A DNA stretch of 8,344 bases from Bryobacteraceae bacterium (GCA_030044325.1 JASHWA010000178.1:1-8344), one strand, 5' to 3'; shown: positions 1 through 7,471, counted from the stretch's first letter. A program made the numbers and translations. The notes: a model not told the origin generated them from the sequence alone.

Positions 1-169
1 AGTTTCAGCAATTCCGGTGGAGACTCCTGCGTTGCATCACAATGGCACCGACGTGGACGCGCCTTGGCATTATGCGTCGGCGCCGGGCGTGACCCACACT
101 CTCGACGATAAGGTGCCGAATGCGCGCAGGCAGCAGGTCACCGGCGTTGAGAAACCCACATTCTATTGA
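1..169 (+). CDS. C-terminal fragment of an unrecognised protein
   Basis: An open frame enters from the left edge (first full codon at base 2) and stops at TGA 167-169, giving about 55 residues that end in VTGVEKPTFY. Composition is polar with no membrane segment, and includes a His/Asp/Trp-containing stretch (HHNGTDVDAPWHYASAPG). GC-rich third positions fit coding sequence of this genome. I do not recognise the family from this tail; a secreted or periplasmic enzyme is possible but is only a guess. The gene converges on the tRNA gene on the other strand with 6 nt between them, and no terminator-like hairpin with a T-run follows the stop. The frame is short, so the coding call rests on its being open to the edge and on composition. 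Confidence 0.55.
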   Translation, partial: VSAIPVETPALHHNGTDVDAPWHYASAPGVTHTLDDKVPNARRQQVTGVEKPTFY

Positions 170-175
170 TGTTCT

Positions 176-252
176 TGGTCGGGGCGGGGCGATTTGAACG
201 CCCGACCCCCTGCGCCCAAGGCAGGTGCGCTACCAGGCTGCGCTACGCCCCG
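176..252 (-). tRNA. tRNA-Pro (anticodon TGG), CCA encoded
   Basis: The reverse complement folds as a full 77-nt cloverleaf. The acceptor stem CGGGGCG pairs perfectly with CGCCCCG. The D arm is GCGC/GCGC with a loop containing GG. The anticodon stem CCTGC/GCAGG encloses the loop CTTGGGC, with anticodon TGG at + strand 216-218. The variable loop has five bases, and the T arm GGGCG/CGCCC has the loop TTCAAAT. The discriminator is A, followed by a genome-encoded CCA (176-178 on the + strand). TGG reads CCA and, with a modified U34, probably other proline codons. All canonical positions are intact, so it should be functional. The downstream neighbour on the opposite strand ends 6 nt away. Confidence 0.97.
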
Positions 253-270
253 ACAGGTGAAGCTTCCTTG

Positions 271-276
271 ATTGTA
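271..276 (-). promoter_or_regulatory. Putative -10 box of the tRNA-Pro gene
   Basis: On the - strand the hexamer TACAAT matches the sigma-70 -10 consensus TATAAT at five of six bases. It lies 18 nt upstream of the mature tRNA 5' end, which would give a precursor with a leader of about 11 nt. It sits in the most AT-rich part of an otherwise GC-rich spacer. No good -35 hexamer is visible at 16-18 bp. The 28-bp palindrome begins 29 bp farther upstream. Confidence 0.4.
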
Positions 277-295
277 AACCACTTCCGATCGGTAT

Positions 296-341
296 CCTCC
301 AAACCGGTAGTGTCCTCATATGAGGACACTACCTCCAAACC
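296..341. repeat. 10-bp direct repeats flanking the palindrome
   Basis: CCTCCAAACC occurs at 296-305 and again at 332-341, with a period of 36 bp. The second copy shares two bases with the palindrome. The layout is direct repeat, 26 bp of mostly palindromic DNA, direct repeat. It could be a target-site duplication around a tiny inserted palindrome, repeated half-sites for a regulator, or coincidence. Confidence 0.6.
306..333. repeat. Perfect 28-bp palindrome, possible operator
   Basis: The half-site GGTAGTGTCCTCAT is followed directly by its exact reverse complement, so all 14 pairs match and the centre is CATATG. It lies between the tRNA gene (- strand) and the oxidoreductase gene (+ strand), about 30 bp upstream of the putative tRNA -10 box and about 250 bp upstream of the oxidoreductase start. 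No T-run follows on either strand, so it does not look like an intrinsic terminator. A dimeric repressor or activator site is the simplest reading. A small palindromic repeat element is the alternative. No second copy was seen in the window. Confidence 0.75.
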
Positions 342-572
342 CGTTCTCAGCGTTGGATCGGGATGGGGGAGACAGCACTTCACGTTCAACGGCTCGTCTC
401 TCTGACCGGAACCGTCGTGTTTCTGTGCGGGGTTCGATGAGACAATTTTCTTCAGGGCGACCGCCGGCACGCGCCGATTCATGCGGTTATTTCGTCCCTC
501 GATGCGGCAGGCGGAAGACGTGACCGGGTTGACCGCGGGGCGACAATAAGGACGGACGCGATCTGACCCTCC

Positions 573-578
573 GGGAGA
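573..578 (+). promoter_or_regulatory. Ribosome binding site of the FAD oxidoreductase gene
   Basis: GGGAGA lies 6 nt before the ATG at 585 and is a good Shine-Dalgarno match. An in-frame TGA at 564-566 rules out any start farther upstream, so this site fixes the start codon. Confidence 0.75.
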
Positions 579-584
579 ACATCG

Positions 585-2450
585 ATGAACCGAAGAGCGG
601 CGTTGAAGGCTGTGGGAGCAGCGGCGTTGATGTTGCGCCGCGGGATCGCGGCGACGACGCAAAAAGTGAGGCGGCGGCCGTCCGACGCGGCGTGGCCTTC
701 AAGGGCAGCGTGGAAGCGGCTCACGGATTCGGTGGGCGGGAATTTGATCCCGGTGGATTTTCCGTTAGCGGCTGTGAAGACACAACCGGCGAGCGCGGCC
801 GCGAAGGCCGTTATGGCGAACATCCGGAATCCGTACTATATCGGCGATCAGCCGGGGCTCACGCAAACGCTCGGATGGGTGGATGCGTGGACCACGCAGC
901 CGAGCGTCTACGCAGTGGCGGCACGAAACGCGCAAGACATCGCTGCGGCGGTGAATTTCGCGCGCGAAAATGCTCTGCGGCTGGTGGTCAAAGGCGGCGG
1001 CCACAGTTATCAGGGCACCTCCAACGCGCCCGATTCGCTGCTGATCTGGACGCGGCACATGCACGATATCGAGATGCATCCGGCATTCGTTCCGCAGGGA
1101 AGCAACCTCGCGCCGCAGCCGGCCGTCACGATCGGCGCGGGCGCGATCTGGATGCAGGCGTACGAGGCGGTCACGACCAAGGGCGGGAAATACGTGCAAG
1201 GCGGCGGATGCACCACGGTGGGCGTCGCGGGATTGATTCAGAGCGGCGGGTTCGGGAGCTTTTCGAAGCATTACGGCACGGCGGCGGCGGGATTGCTCGA
1301 AGCCGAAGTGGTCACCTCCGACGGCCAGATTCGCATCGCCAACGCAGCCACCCATCCCGACTTGTTCTGGGCGCTCAAAGGCGGCGGAGGGGGCAGCTTC
1401 GGCGTGGTGAGCAAGCTGACGCTGCGTGTTCGCGAGCTTCCCGAATTTTTCGGCCCCGCAAACCTCACGATCAAGGCGTCATCCGACGACGCGTATGGCC
1501 GTTTGATCCGGCGGTTCGTCGCATTTTATCGCGAGAACCTGTTCAACGATCATTGGGGCGAGCAGGCGCGCTTCCGGCCCAACAACACGCTGGAAATCAG
1601 CATGCTTTCGCAGGGCTTGAATACCGGGCAGGCGCGGAAGGCGTGGCAGCCGTTTCTCGATTGGGTGGTGCGCTCGCCGCACGACTATTCGATGGACGGC
1701 CGGGTGATCATCTCGAGCCTCCCGGCGCGGCATTTCTGGGATCTCGCGTGGTGGAAGGAGCACTGGCCGGAACTGGCGTTTCCCAACCCCAACCACAGCA
1801 CGCTGGTTTCCATGTTCGATCGCGCGCTCACGCATGTGCGCGAGCAGCCGGCTTTCACGGTCGATTCGCGTCCCGGCGCGGGAGCGAATAACGTGTGGTG
1901 GGCGGGCGACGGCGGGCAGGTGGGGTGGTGCATCTGGGCGTATCAGTCGCTGTGGCTGCCGGAGACGCTGCTCGACGATGGTGCGCAGGAGCCGCTCGCG
2001 GAGGCGTTGTTTCAAGCGTCGCGACACTGGGGAGTGTCGCTGCATTTCAACAAGGGACTGGCGGGCGCGCCGCCCGATGCGATCGCCGCGGCCAAGGACA
2101 CGGCGACCAACCCCGCGGTAACCACCGCGTTCGCGCTGGCGATCTCGGCCAACGGCGAGGGTCCCGCGTATCCGGGAATCGCAGGGCACGAGCCGTCCGT
2201 CGCAGAGGGGCGGAAAGCGGCGGAGCGCGTGGAGCAATGCATGAGCCGGCTTCGATCCCTGGTCGCGTCGCCGGGAGCGTATGTGAGCGAGAGCAATTAT
2301 TTCGAGAGCGATTTCCAGCACGCCTATTGGGGCGCTAACTACTCGCGTCTGGCGGCGGTAAAGAAAAAATACGATCCTGAAGGACTCTTTTTCGTGCACA
2401 ACGGAGTCGGGTCTGAGGAGTGGAGCGCGGACGGCTTCACGCGGCGTTGA
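585..2450 (+). CDS. FAD-dependent oxidoreductase, berberine bridge enzyme-like, Tat-like N-terminus
   Basis: The 621-residue protein belongs to the PCMH-type FAD flavoenzymes with a C-terminal berberine-bridge (BBE) domain, which oxidise alcohols, sugars or other small molecules, usually with O2 as acceptor. The N-terminus MNRRAALKAVGAAAL has an Arg pair and a short hydrophobic core, as in twin-arginine signals, so export is likely but not certain. The FAD domain spans roughly 105-285. It contains GGGHSYQG with His140 and GGGCTTVGVAG with Cys209, matching the His and Cys that bind the flavin covalently in berberine bridge enzyme and glucooligosaccharide oxidase. ALKGGGGGSFGVV at about 263-275 is the typical end of the FAD domain. 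The BBE tail (about 566-610) includes YWGANYSRL and KKYDPEGLF. It is longer than the usual 450-550 residues, mainly through extra N-terminal and substrate-domain sequence. The substrate cannot be told. It is convergent with the next gene and seems monocistronic. Confidence 0.9.
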   Translation: MNRRAALKAVGAAALMLRRGIAATTQKVRRRPSDAAWPSRAAWKRLTDSVGGNLIPVDFPLAAVKTQPASAAAKAVMANIRNPYYIGDQPGLTQTLGWVDAWTTQPSVYAVAARNAQDIAAAVNFARENALRLVVKGGGHSYQGTSNAPDSLLIWTRHMHDIEMHPAFVPQGSNLAPQPAVTIGAGAIWMQAYEAVTTKGGKYVQGGGCTTVGVAGLIQSGGFGSFSKHYGTAAAGLLEAEVVTSDGQIRIANAATHPDLFWALKGGGGGSFGVVSKLTLRVRELPEFFGPANLTIKASSDDAYGRLIRRFVAFYRENLFNDHWGEQARFRPNNTLEISMLSQGLNTGQARKAWQPFLDWVVRSPHDYSMDGRVIISSLPARHFWDLAWWKEHWPELAFPNPNHSTLVSMFDRALTHVREQPAFTVDSRPGAGANNVWWAGDGGQVGWCIWAYQSLWLPETLLDDGAQEPLAEALFQASRHWGVSLHFNKGLAGAPPDAIAAAKDTATNPAVTTAFALAISANGEGPAYPGIAGHEPSVAEGRKAAERVEQCMSRLRSLVASPGAYVSESNYFESDFQHAYWGANYSRLAAVKKKYDPEGLFFVHNGVGSEEWSADGFTRR

Positions 2451-2501
2451 CTTTCGCTGTCCGCCGGTGATCTTGTAGAATTGCCCATTGCGGGCGTCAA
2501 C

Positions 2502-4943
2502 CTACTCGCAGCGCAGAGCTTCCACAGGATCGACGCGAACGGCACGCCGGGCGGGAAGGTAGCAGGCAGCCAGCGCGACGATCATCAACAACAGCGCCAC
2601 CGCGGCGAAGGTCAGCGGGTCATGCGCGCTGACGCCGAACAGCTCTTTTTCGATCAGCCTGGTCAGCGCGAATGCAGCCACGATGCCCGCGGCAACGCCG
2701 GCGAGCGCCAGTTTCGCGCCTTCGCCCACCACCAGGCGCATCACGTCGCCCCGCTGCGCGCCGAGCGCCATGCGCACGCCGATTTCATGCGTGCGCCGGC
2801 CGGTGACATACGAAATCACCCCGTAAATTCCCACGGAGGAAAGAAGCAGCGCCAGCGCCGCGAAGATAGAAAGCAGCGTCATCGAAAGCCGCCGCGCGGC
2901 AAGCGAAGCGGCGACCACATCGTCCATGGTCTGGACCGCGTAGACCACTTCGCGCGAATCGAGCTCGCGAACCGCGCGCCGCACCGGCTCCATGATCGCC
3001 GCCGGATCGCCCGCGGTTCGCAGCACAACCGCCGCCGCGCCCGCGGCGAGCGCCATGATTTTTTCGGGCATCTGCATGAAGGGATAGAAAAACTCCGCTT
3101 CGAGCGCGGCTTTTTCATCCGCGCCCGGCCCCCACTGCTTCACATGGCGCACCACGCCGACGATCTCCGCCTCTACGTTGAACTGTGTGAGGTGAACGTG
3201 CTGGCCGATGGGATCCTGGTCCGGAAAATAGGTGCGCGCGAATACGTCGTCGATATCGATCACGATGGGCGCGGTTTCGTTGTCCTGCGGAGTCACGAAT
3301 CGCCCGCGCAGCAGCGTGATTCCCATGGCGCGCTCGAACCCGGCTTCCACCAGATAAAACATCGCCGCGGGCATTTCGTTGTCGTTGGCCGGTTTGGGCC
3401 GGCCTTCGATCCACAACGGCAGCGACGAGTCATGAATCATGGGGCGCGAGCCGAGCGTGACCGAAACCGCCTCGACGCCGGGAATGCCGCGCATCTTGTC
3501 GTGGAACTGGCGCAGCCGCGCGCGCGTTTGCGCGGAGGTGGTGGCCGAAGTGGACGGCATCGACAGGCTGAAGGTAATCGCGTGGCTCGGATTGAATCCG
3601 TTATCGACGCGCCACAGCGCGGAGAGGCTGCGCAGCATCAACCCCGCGCCGGCGAGCAGAACCAGGGCGAGCGCCAGCTCCACCGTAACGAAGGTCCGCT
3701 GCATGCGATGCCGCGCGGCGCTCGATGCGCGCCCGCTTTCCTTGAGGATCTCCTGCAAGCTTACGCGCGAGCTGCGCAGCGCGGGCGCGAGGCCGGCCAT
3801 GATCGAGGAAACCAGCGTGACCGCCAGGCTGAAAAACAAGACGCCGGAATGGAGCGAAACTTCTTCGGCGCGGGGCAGAGCGGCGGGAAACGTACGCAGC
3901 ACCGCGCGGGTCGCCGAATAGGCGAACAGCAGACCGAGAATTCCGCCGCAACCCGCGAGCACGCCGCTTTCGGTGAGAAGCTGCCGCACGATGCGGGCGT
4001 GGCCGGCGCCTAAAGCGGCGCGCACCGCGAACTCGCGCGCGCGGCCCATCGATCGAGCCAGCAGAAGGTTGGCTACATTCGCGCACGCGATCAGCAGCAG
4101 AAATCCCACGGCGCCCAGCAGCACAAATAAATACGGCTGGACGTTGCCGACCATGTCCTGTTTCATCGAAACCAGCGTGATGCCGGCGTTCTTATCAGCC
4201 ACCGGAAATTCCGCCGCCAGATTTCCCGCGACCAGGTCCATGTCCGCCTGGGCGCGTTCGATCGTTGCGCCCGGCTTCAACCGCCCGAAGGCGTGCGCGC
4301 TCACCGAAATGCGCCGGTCGAGGAAGGACGGATCGTTCCACTGCCCGATGGGGGTGTAGATGTCGCGGCTCTGCCCGTAGAATCGAAAATTCGCAGGAAT
4401 CACGCCCACGATTTCATACGACTTTCCGTTGAGCACCAGCGATTTTCCGATCACGTCCGGCGCAGCGCCGAATTCGCGGATCCACAACCCTCCGCCCAAA
4501 ATGGCCACCGGCGCGGCGCCCACCCGATCGTCCTCGGATCGGAAGGTGCGGCCGATCACGGGCGCCACTTCCAGCGTAGAAAAAAAGCCCGCCGAAATCA
4601 TATATCCGCTCAAGCGCTGCGCTTCGGCTCTTTCGGCGACGTTGTAATCCTGGTTGCGATAAAGCGCCATCGAGGAAAAAGCGCGGTTTTCGTGCTGCCA
4701 ATCGAGAAAATTCAGATAAACCACGGGGCCGCGATCGTATCCCGGCCGTTTGTCGTAAATCGTGATGAGCCGATCAGAGTGCGGATACGCGAGCGGATTG
4801 AGAAGCACGCCGCTCACCACCGAAAACAGGGCCGTATTCGCGCCGATTCCCAGCGCGAGGGTCACCACCGCAATCGCCGCGAATCCCGGCGACTTCCAAA
4901 GCATGCGGATGGCGTAAGCGAGATCCTGCCGCAATGCAGTCAT
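2502..4943 (-). CDS. ADOP-family MacB/FtsX-like ABC permease (first copy)
   Basis: This 813-residue protein has the acidobacterial duplicated orphan permease layout: a short cytoplasmic lead (DLAYAIRMLWKSPGF), TM1 at about 21-43 with LALGIGANTALFSVV, and a MacB-type periplasmic domain (about 50-265). The first FtsX block (about 271-440) includes IACANVANLLLARS and RAALGAGHARIVRQLLTES. A second periplasmic domain (about 445-685) and a second FtsX block follow, with VGIYGVISYVTGRRTHEIG and VRMALGA (about 703-728) and the closing PARRAVRVDPVEALR. About eight TM segments are predicted by eye. There is no Walker motif, so it must borrow an ATPase or work without one. Relatives are inner-membrane mechanotransmission proteins; the ADOP role is unknown. 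An in-frame TAA at + strand 4953-4955 makes ATG 4941-4943 the first possible ATG. No clear Shine-Dalgarno precedes it. It is head to head with a paralogue. Confidence 0.93.
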   Translation of the reverse strand: MTALRQDLAYAIRMLWKSPGFAAIAVVTLALGIGANTALFSVVSGVLLNPLAYPHSDRLITIYDKRPGYDRGPVVYLNFLDWQHENRAFSSMALYRNQDYNVAERAEAQRLSGYMISAGFFSTLEVAPVIGRTFRSEDDRVGAAPVAILGGGLWIREFGAAPDVIGKSLVLNGKSYEIVGVIPANFRFYGQSRDIYTPIGQWNDPSFLDRRISVSAHAFGRLKPGATIERAQADMDLVAGNLAAEFPVADKNAGITLVSMKQDMVGNVQPYLFVLLGAVGFLLLIACANVANLLLARSMGRAREFAVRAALGAGHARIVRQLLTESGVLAGCGGILGLLFAYSATRAVLRTFPAALPRAEEVSLHSGVLFFSLAVTLVSSIMAGLAPALRSSRVSLQEILKESGRASSAARHRMQRTFVTVELALALVLLAGAGLMLRSLSALWRVDNGFNPSHAITFSLSMPSTSATTSAQTRARLRQFHDKMRGIPGVEAVSVTLGSRPMIHDSSLPLWIEGRPKPANDNEMPAAMFYLVEAGFERAMGITLLRGRFVTPQDNETAPIVIDIDDVFARTYFPDQDPIGQHVHLTQFNVEAEIVGVVRHVKQWGPGADEKAALEAEFFYPFMQMPEKIMALAAGAAAVVLRTAGDPAAIMEPVRRAVRELDSREVVYAVQTMDDVVAASLAARRLSMTLLSIFAALALLLSSVGIYGVISYVTGRRTHEIGVRMALGAQRGDVMRLVVGEGAKLALAGVAAGIVAAFALTRLIEKELFGVSAHDPLTFAAVALLLMIVALAACYLPARRAVRVDPVEALRCE

Positions 4944-5001
4944 GTGAGCATTTTAGTCCAGTGCCGCGGAGTATCATAATGAGACGGCATTTCCGGAATC
5001 A
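4944..5001. promoter_or_regulatory. Shared divergent promoter region of the two ADOP genes
   Basis: Only 58 bp separate the two opposed start codons, so both promoters must lie here or inside the opposite gene. For the leftward gene, TTGATT (- strand, + coordinates 4997-5002) and TATGAT (4973-4978) are separated by 18 bp and form a fair sigma-70 promoter, giving a leader of about 23 nt. For the rightward gene, CATAAT (4975-4980) or TATCAT (4972-4977) could be the -10 box, with a weak TTTAGT (4952-4957) as -35. The two -10 boxes overlap on opposite strands, so only one polymerase could bind at a time. This was read by eye and not tested. Confidence 0.4.
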
Positions 5002-7458
5002 ATGGGATCGATTGCGCAGGATATTAGATTCGGCGTTCGCATCTTGCTGCGCTCTCCCGGAATTACGCTGACCGTCATTCTGGCGTTGATGCTGGGAATC
5101 GGCGCGAATTCGGCGATGTTCAGCATTGTGGATGCGCTGATGCTGCACCCGGTGCGCTTTCCCGACCCGTCCACGCTGGCCATGACGTGGGATCGCGACG
5201 CGCAGGGGGTGCAGCGCGGCGCATCTTCCGCGGAATTTCTGGACTACCGGAAACTGGCGAAATCGTTCTCCGATCTGGCCGGATTTCGCGCGGGGACCTT
5301 CGTGGTCAGCGGAGGCGACCGTCCTACGCAGATCACCGGCGCTTTCGTTACCGCGAATTTTTTTCATCTGCTGGGCGTCAAGCCCGTGCTCGGGCGCACT
5401 TTTCTTCCCGATGAGGACGGGATCGACAACGCCGCGGCCGCGTCGAAGGTCGCGGTGATCGGCTATCGCTTATGGCAGGAGAATTTCGGCGGGGATCCCA
5501 ATATTCTCGGCCGCACGATTCATCTCAACGCAAATTCCTACGCGATTATCGGGGTTATGCCGCCCGATTTTCAGTTCATCTGGCGGACGCACCAGGTGTG
5601 GACGCCGATCGCGCTCGACCGCGCCAATCGCGACTATCATTTTCTGATCGTGATCGGCCGGCTGCGCACGGCGCTTCCCACCGCGGCGGCGGAGATGTCG
5701 CAAGTCGCGCGCTCGCTCGCCGAACAATACCCGGCGAGCAGCAGGGGCTGGACCAATGAGGTGGTCGATTTTCGCGAGTGGATCACCAGCCGCAGTCTCC
5801 AGGTGAAGAACGGCAACGGGCGCACGCGCCTGGCGCTGCTGTTCGGCGCGGTGGGGCTGACGCTTCTGATCGCGTGCGCCAACGTCGCCACGCTGCTGCT
5901 CGCGCGCTCGGCCGTTCGCAGCCGGGAAATTGCGCTGCGGCTTTCGCTGGGGGCGACGCGCGGGCGCCTGGCGCGCCAGCTGCTTACCGAAAGCGTCGTA
6001 TTGTCGCTCGCCGGCGGCGCCGCGGGACTCGCGCTCGCCTGGGCGCTGATCCGCGCGGCGCCCGCGGTTGTTCCCGCCGATATCACCCTGAGCGCGACGC
6101 CGATCGCGCTCAACCAGCTCGCCATTTTCTACACCGCCATTGTTTCGATCGTCACCGGCGTGCTGTTCGGCCTTGCGCCGGCGCTCACCGCCACGCGTCC
6201 CGACGTGCAGGAAACGCTCCAGGATTCAAGCCGCGGAACCACTTCCGGCCGCGGCCGCGAGCGCATGCGCCAGATTCTGGTGACCGCCGAAATCGGCCTC
6301 GCGCTGATTCTGGTCACCAGCGCCGGCCTGATGATCGAAAGCCTTCGCAGGATGTACGCGATCGACCTCGGGTTCGATCCGCAGAACGTGCTCACGCTGC
6401 GCCTGTTTCTTCCGGTGGGGAAATACGACGCCGCGCACGCGTTTCGTTTTCATCAGGAGGCGCTCAGGCGCATCGCCGCGTTGCCTGGAGTCGAAAGCGT
6501 GGCCGCGTCGAGCAACCTTCCGCTGCAGCAGCACACCATGGAAGTCCCTTTCGATCTTTCGAGTGCGCCGCCGCGCGATATGGGCGAGCGTCCCGGCGCC
6601 GGCTACGTCAGCGTCACGGCGGAATTTTTTCGCACCCTCCGCATTCCGATTCTCCGCGGCCGCGGATTCACGGATCAGGACGACGCTTCCTCGCCGCCCG
6701 TGGTGATGGTCAACCAGGCGTTCGCGCGGCGCTATTTTCCGAATGAAAATCCCGTGGGCAACCATCTGGTTCTGAATCGCCCGATCTTCGGGAAAACCGG
6801 ATTCGAGGACGAAATTCATCCTGAAATCGTCGGCGTGATCGCCAATCTGAAAGAAGCCGATCTGGGCGCGGATGCGGACCCCATGATCTACGCTCCGCAC
6901 GCGCAGCACGTGTGGAACCAGGTGATGTGGTTCGCCGTGCGCACGCGCGTCCATCCCGGCGCCGTCGCCGAGGCGGTACGCCGCGAGCTGATGGCGATCG
7001 ACAAGGAGCAGCCCATCGATCAGGCCGGCGCGATGCAGCAGAGCTTCGATTTGAGCTTCGCCGAGCCGCGCTTTCAGATGCAGATCATGAGCGGATTCGC
7101 GCTGCTCGCGCTGATTCTCGCGGTGGTGGGAATTTACGGCGTGAATTCATACGCCGTCGCGCAGCGCCGCCATGAGATCGGCGTGCGGATGGCGCTGGGC
7201 GCGACTCCGGGCGCGGTGCTGGCGGAGGTGCTGGGACAGGGGATGCGGCTGGCTGCGATCGGAATCGCGATCGGGATGGTTGGCGCGATCGCCGCCGCTT
7301 CGGCGCTGCGCAGCGTTCTGGTCGGCATCAGCGCGACGGATCCGTTGACGCTCGCCGCGGCTTCCTTGACGCTGGCCGCGGCCGCCGCGCTGGCCTGCGT
7401 CATCCCCGCGCATCGCGCCACGCGCATCGATCCTGCCCGCGCTCTGCGCGACCAGTAA
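5002..7458 (+). CDS. ADOP-family MacB/FtsX-like ABC permease (second copy)
   Basis: This 818-residue paralogue of the preceding gene has the same domain order. The lead is DIRFGVRILLRSPG, followed by TM1 (about 20-43, with LMLGIGANSAMFSIV). The MacB-type periplasmic domain spans about 50-270. The first FtsX block (about 277-446) has IACANVATLLLARS and LRLSLGATRGRLARQLLTES. The second periplasmic domain spans about 455-690. The last block (about 695-818) has VGIYGVNSYAVAQRRHEIG, VRMALGA and the terminal PAHRATRIDPARALRDQ. It has no ATP-binding motifs and no ATPase neighbour. The first permease is closer to the textbook motifs; this one differs mainly in its periplasmic domains, suggesting a different ligand or partner. 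ATG 5002 is the first start codon after an in-frame TAG at 4954-4956; only a weak GGAA, 3 nt away, precedes it. A ROK kinase gene starts 30 nt after the stop. Confidence 0.93.
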   Translation: MGSIAQDIRFGVRILLRSPGITLTVILALMLGIGANSAMFSIVDALMLHPVRFPDPSTLAMTWDRDAQGVQRGASSAEFLDYRKLAKSFSDLAGFRAGTFVVSGGDRPTQITGAFVTANFFHLLGVKPVLGRTFLPDEDGIDNAAAASKVAVIGYRLWQENFGGDPNILGRTIHLNANSYAIIGVMPPDFQFIWRTHQVWTPIALDRANRDYHFLIVIGRLRTALPTAAAEMSQVARSLAEQYPASSRGWTNEVVDFREWITSRSLQVKNGNGRTRLALLFGAVGLTLLIACANVATLLLARSAVRSREIALRLSLGATRGRLARQLLTESVVLSLAGGAAGLALAWALIRAAPAVVPADITLSATPIALNQLAIFYTAIVSIVTGVLFGLAPALTATRPDVQETLQDSSRGTTSGRGRERMRQILVTAEIGLALILVTSAGLMIESLRRMYAIDLGFDPQNVLTLRLFLPVGKYDAAHAFRFHQEALRRIAALPGVESVAASSNLPLQQHTMEVPFDLSSAPPRDMGERPGAGYVSVTAEFFRTLRIPILRGRGFTDQDDASSPPVVMVNQAFARRYFPNENPVGNHLVLNRPIFGKTGFEDEIHPEIVGVIANLKEADLGADADPMIYAPHAQHVWNQVMWFAVRTRVHPGAVAEAVRRELMAIDKEQPIDQAGAMQQSFDLSFAEPRFQMQIMSGFALLALILAVVGIYGVNSYAVAQRRHEIGVRMALGATPGAVLAEVLGQGMRLAAIGIAIGMVGAIAAASALRSVLVGISATDPLTLAAASLTLAAAAALACVIPAHRATRIDPARALRDQ

Positions 7459-7471
7459 CCACCGCGCGGAA

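Larger units (their letters stand above)
253..584. other. Non-coding spacer between tRNA-Pro and the oxidoreductase gene
   Basis: This 332-bp spacer has no convincing gene. The open frames crossing it either run through the tRNA gene or have arginine-rich translations typical of shadow frames in GC-rich DNA. It contains the putative tRNA -10 box, the 28-bp palindrome with its flanking repeats and, at the right end, the ribosome binding site of the oxidoreductase gene. I found no clear -35/-10 pair for the rightward gene, whose promoter must lie somewhere in this stretch or use a non-canonical sigma factor. Confidence 0.6.

Noticed and set aside
306..333. The palindrome considered as an intrinsic terminator
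   Set aside because: No run of T follows on either strand, and it lies upstream of both flanking genes rather than after a gene end.
166..405. A 79-codon open frame starting at the tRNA gene
   Set aside because: It runs straight through the tRNA-Pro gene and the palindrome, so its sequence is explained by those features.
518..550. TTGACC followed by ACAATA considered as the oxidoreductase promoter
   Set aside because: The two elements are less than 12 bp apart, too close for a -35/-10 pair.
692..1891. A 399-codon frame on the + strand overlapping the oxidoreductase gene
   Set aside because: The product is dominated by Arg, Gly, Ala and His with no family motif, as expected for an out-of-frame reading of GC-rich coding DNA.
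1479..2399. A 306-codon open frame on the - strand inside the oxidoreductase gene
   Set aside because: The translation is Arg-rich and low in structure, and it is fully covered by the FAD oxidoreductase, whose motifs are clear on the other strand.
2483..2495. A small hairpin (GCCC-ATTGC-GGGC) in the 51-bp spacer between the convergent oxidoreductase and permease genes, considered as a terminator
   Set aside because: The stem has only four pairs and no T-run follows on either strand, so it does not meet the form of an intrinsic terminator.
2481..4013. A 510-codon open frame on the + strand, opposite the first permease gene
   Set aside because: Its translation is rich in Arg, His and Gln with no recognisable domain, and it mirrors a well-supported permease. 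It is an antisense shadow caused by high GC.
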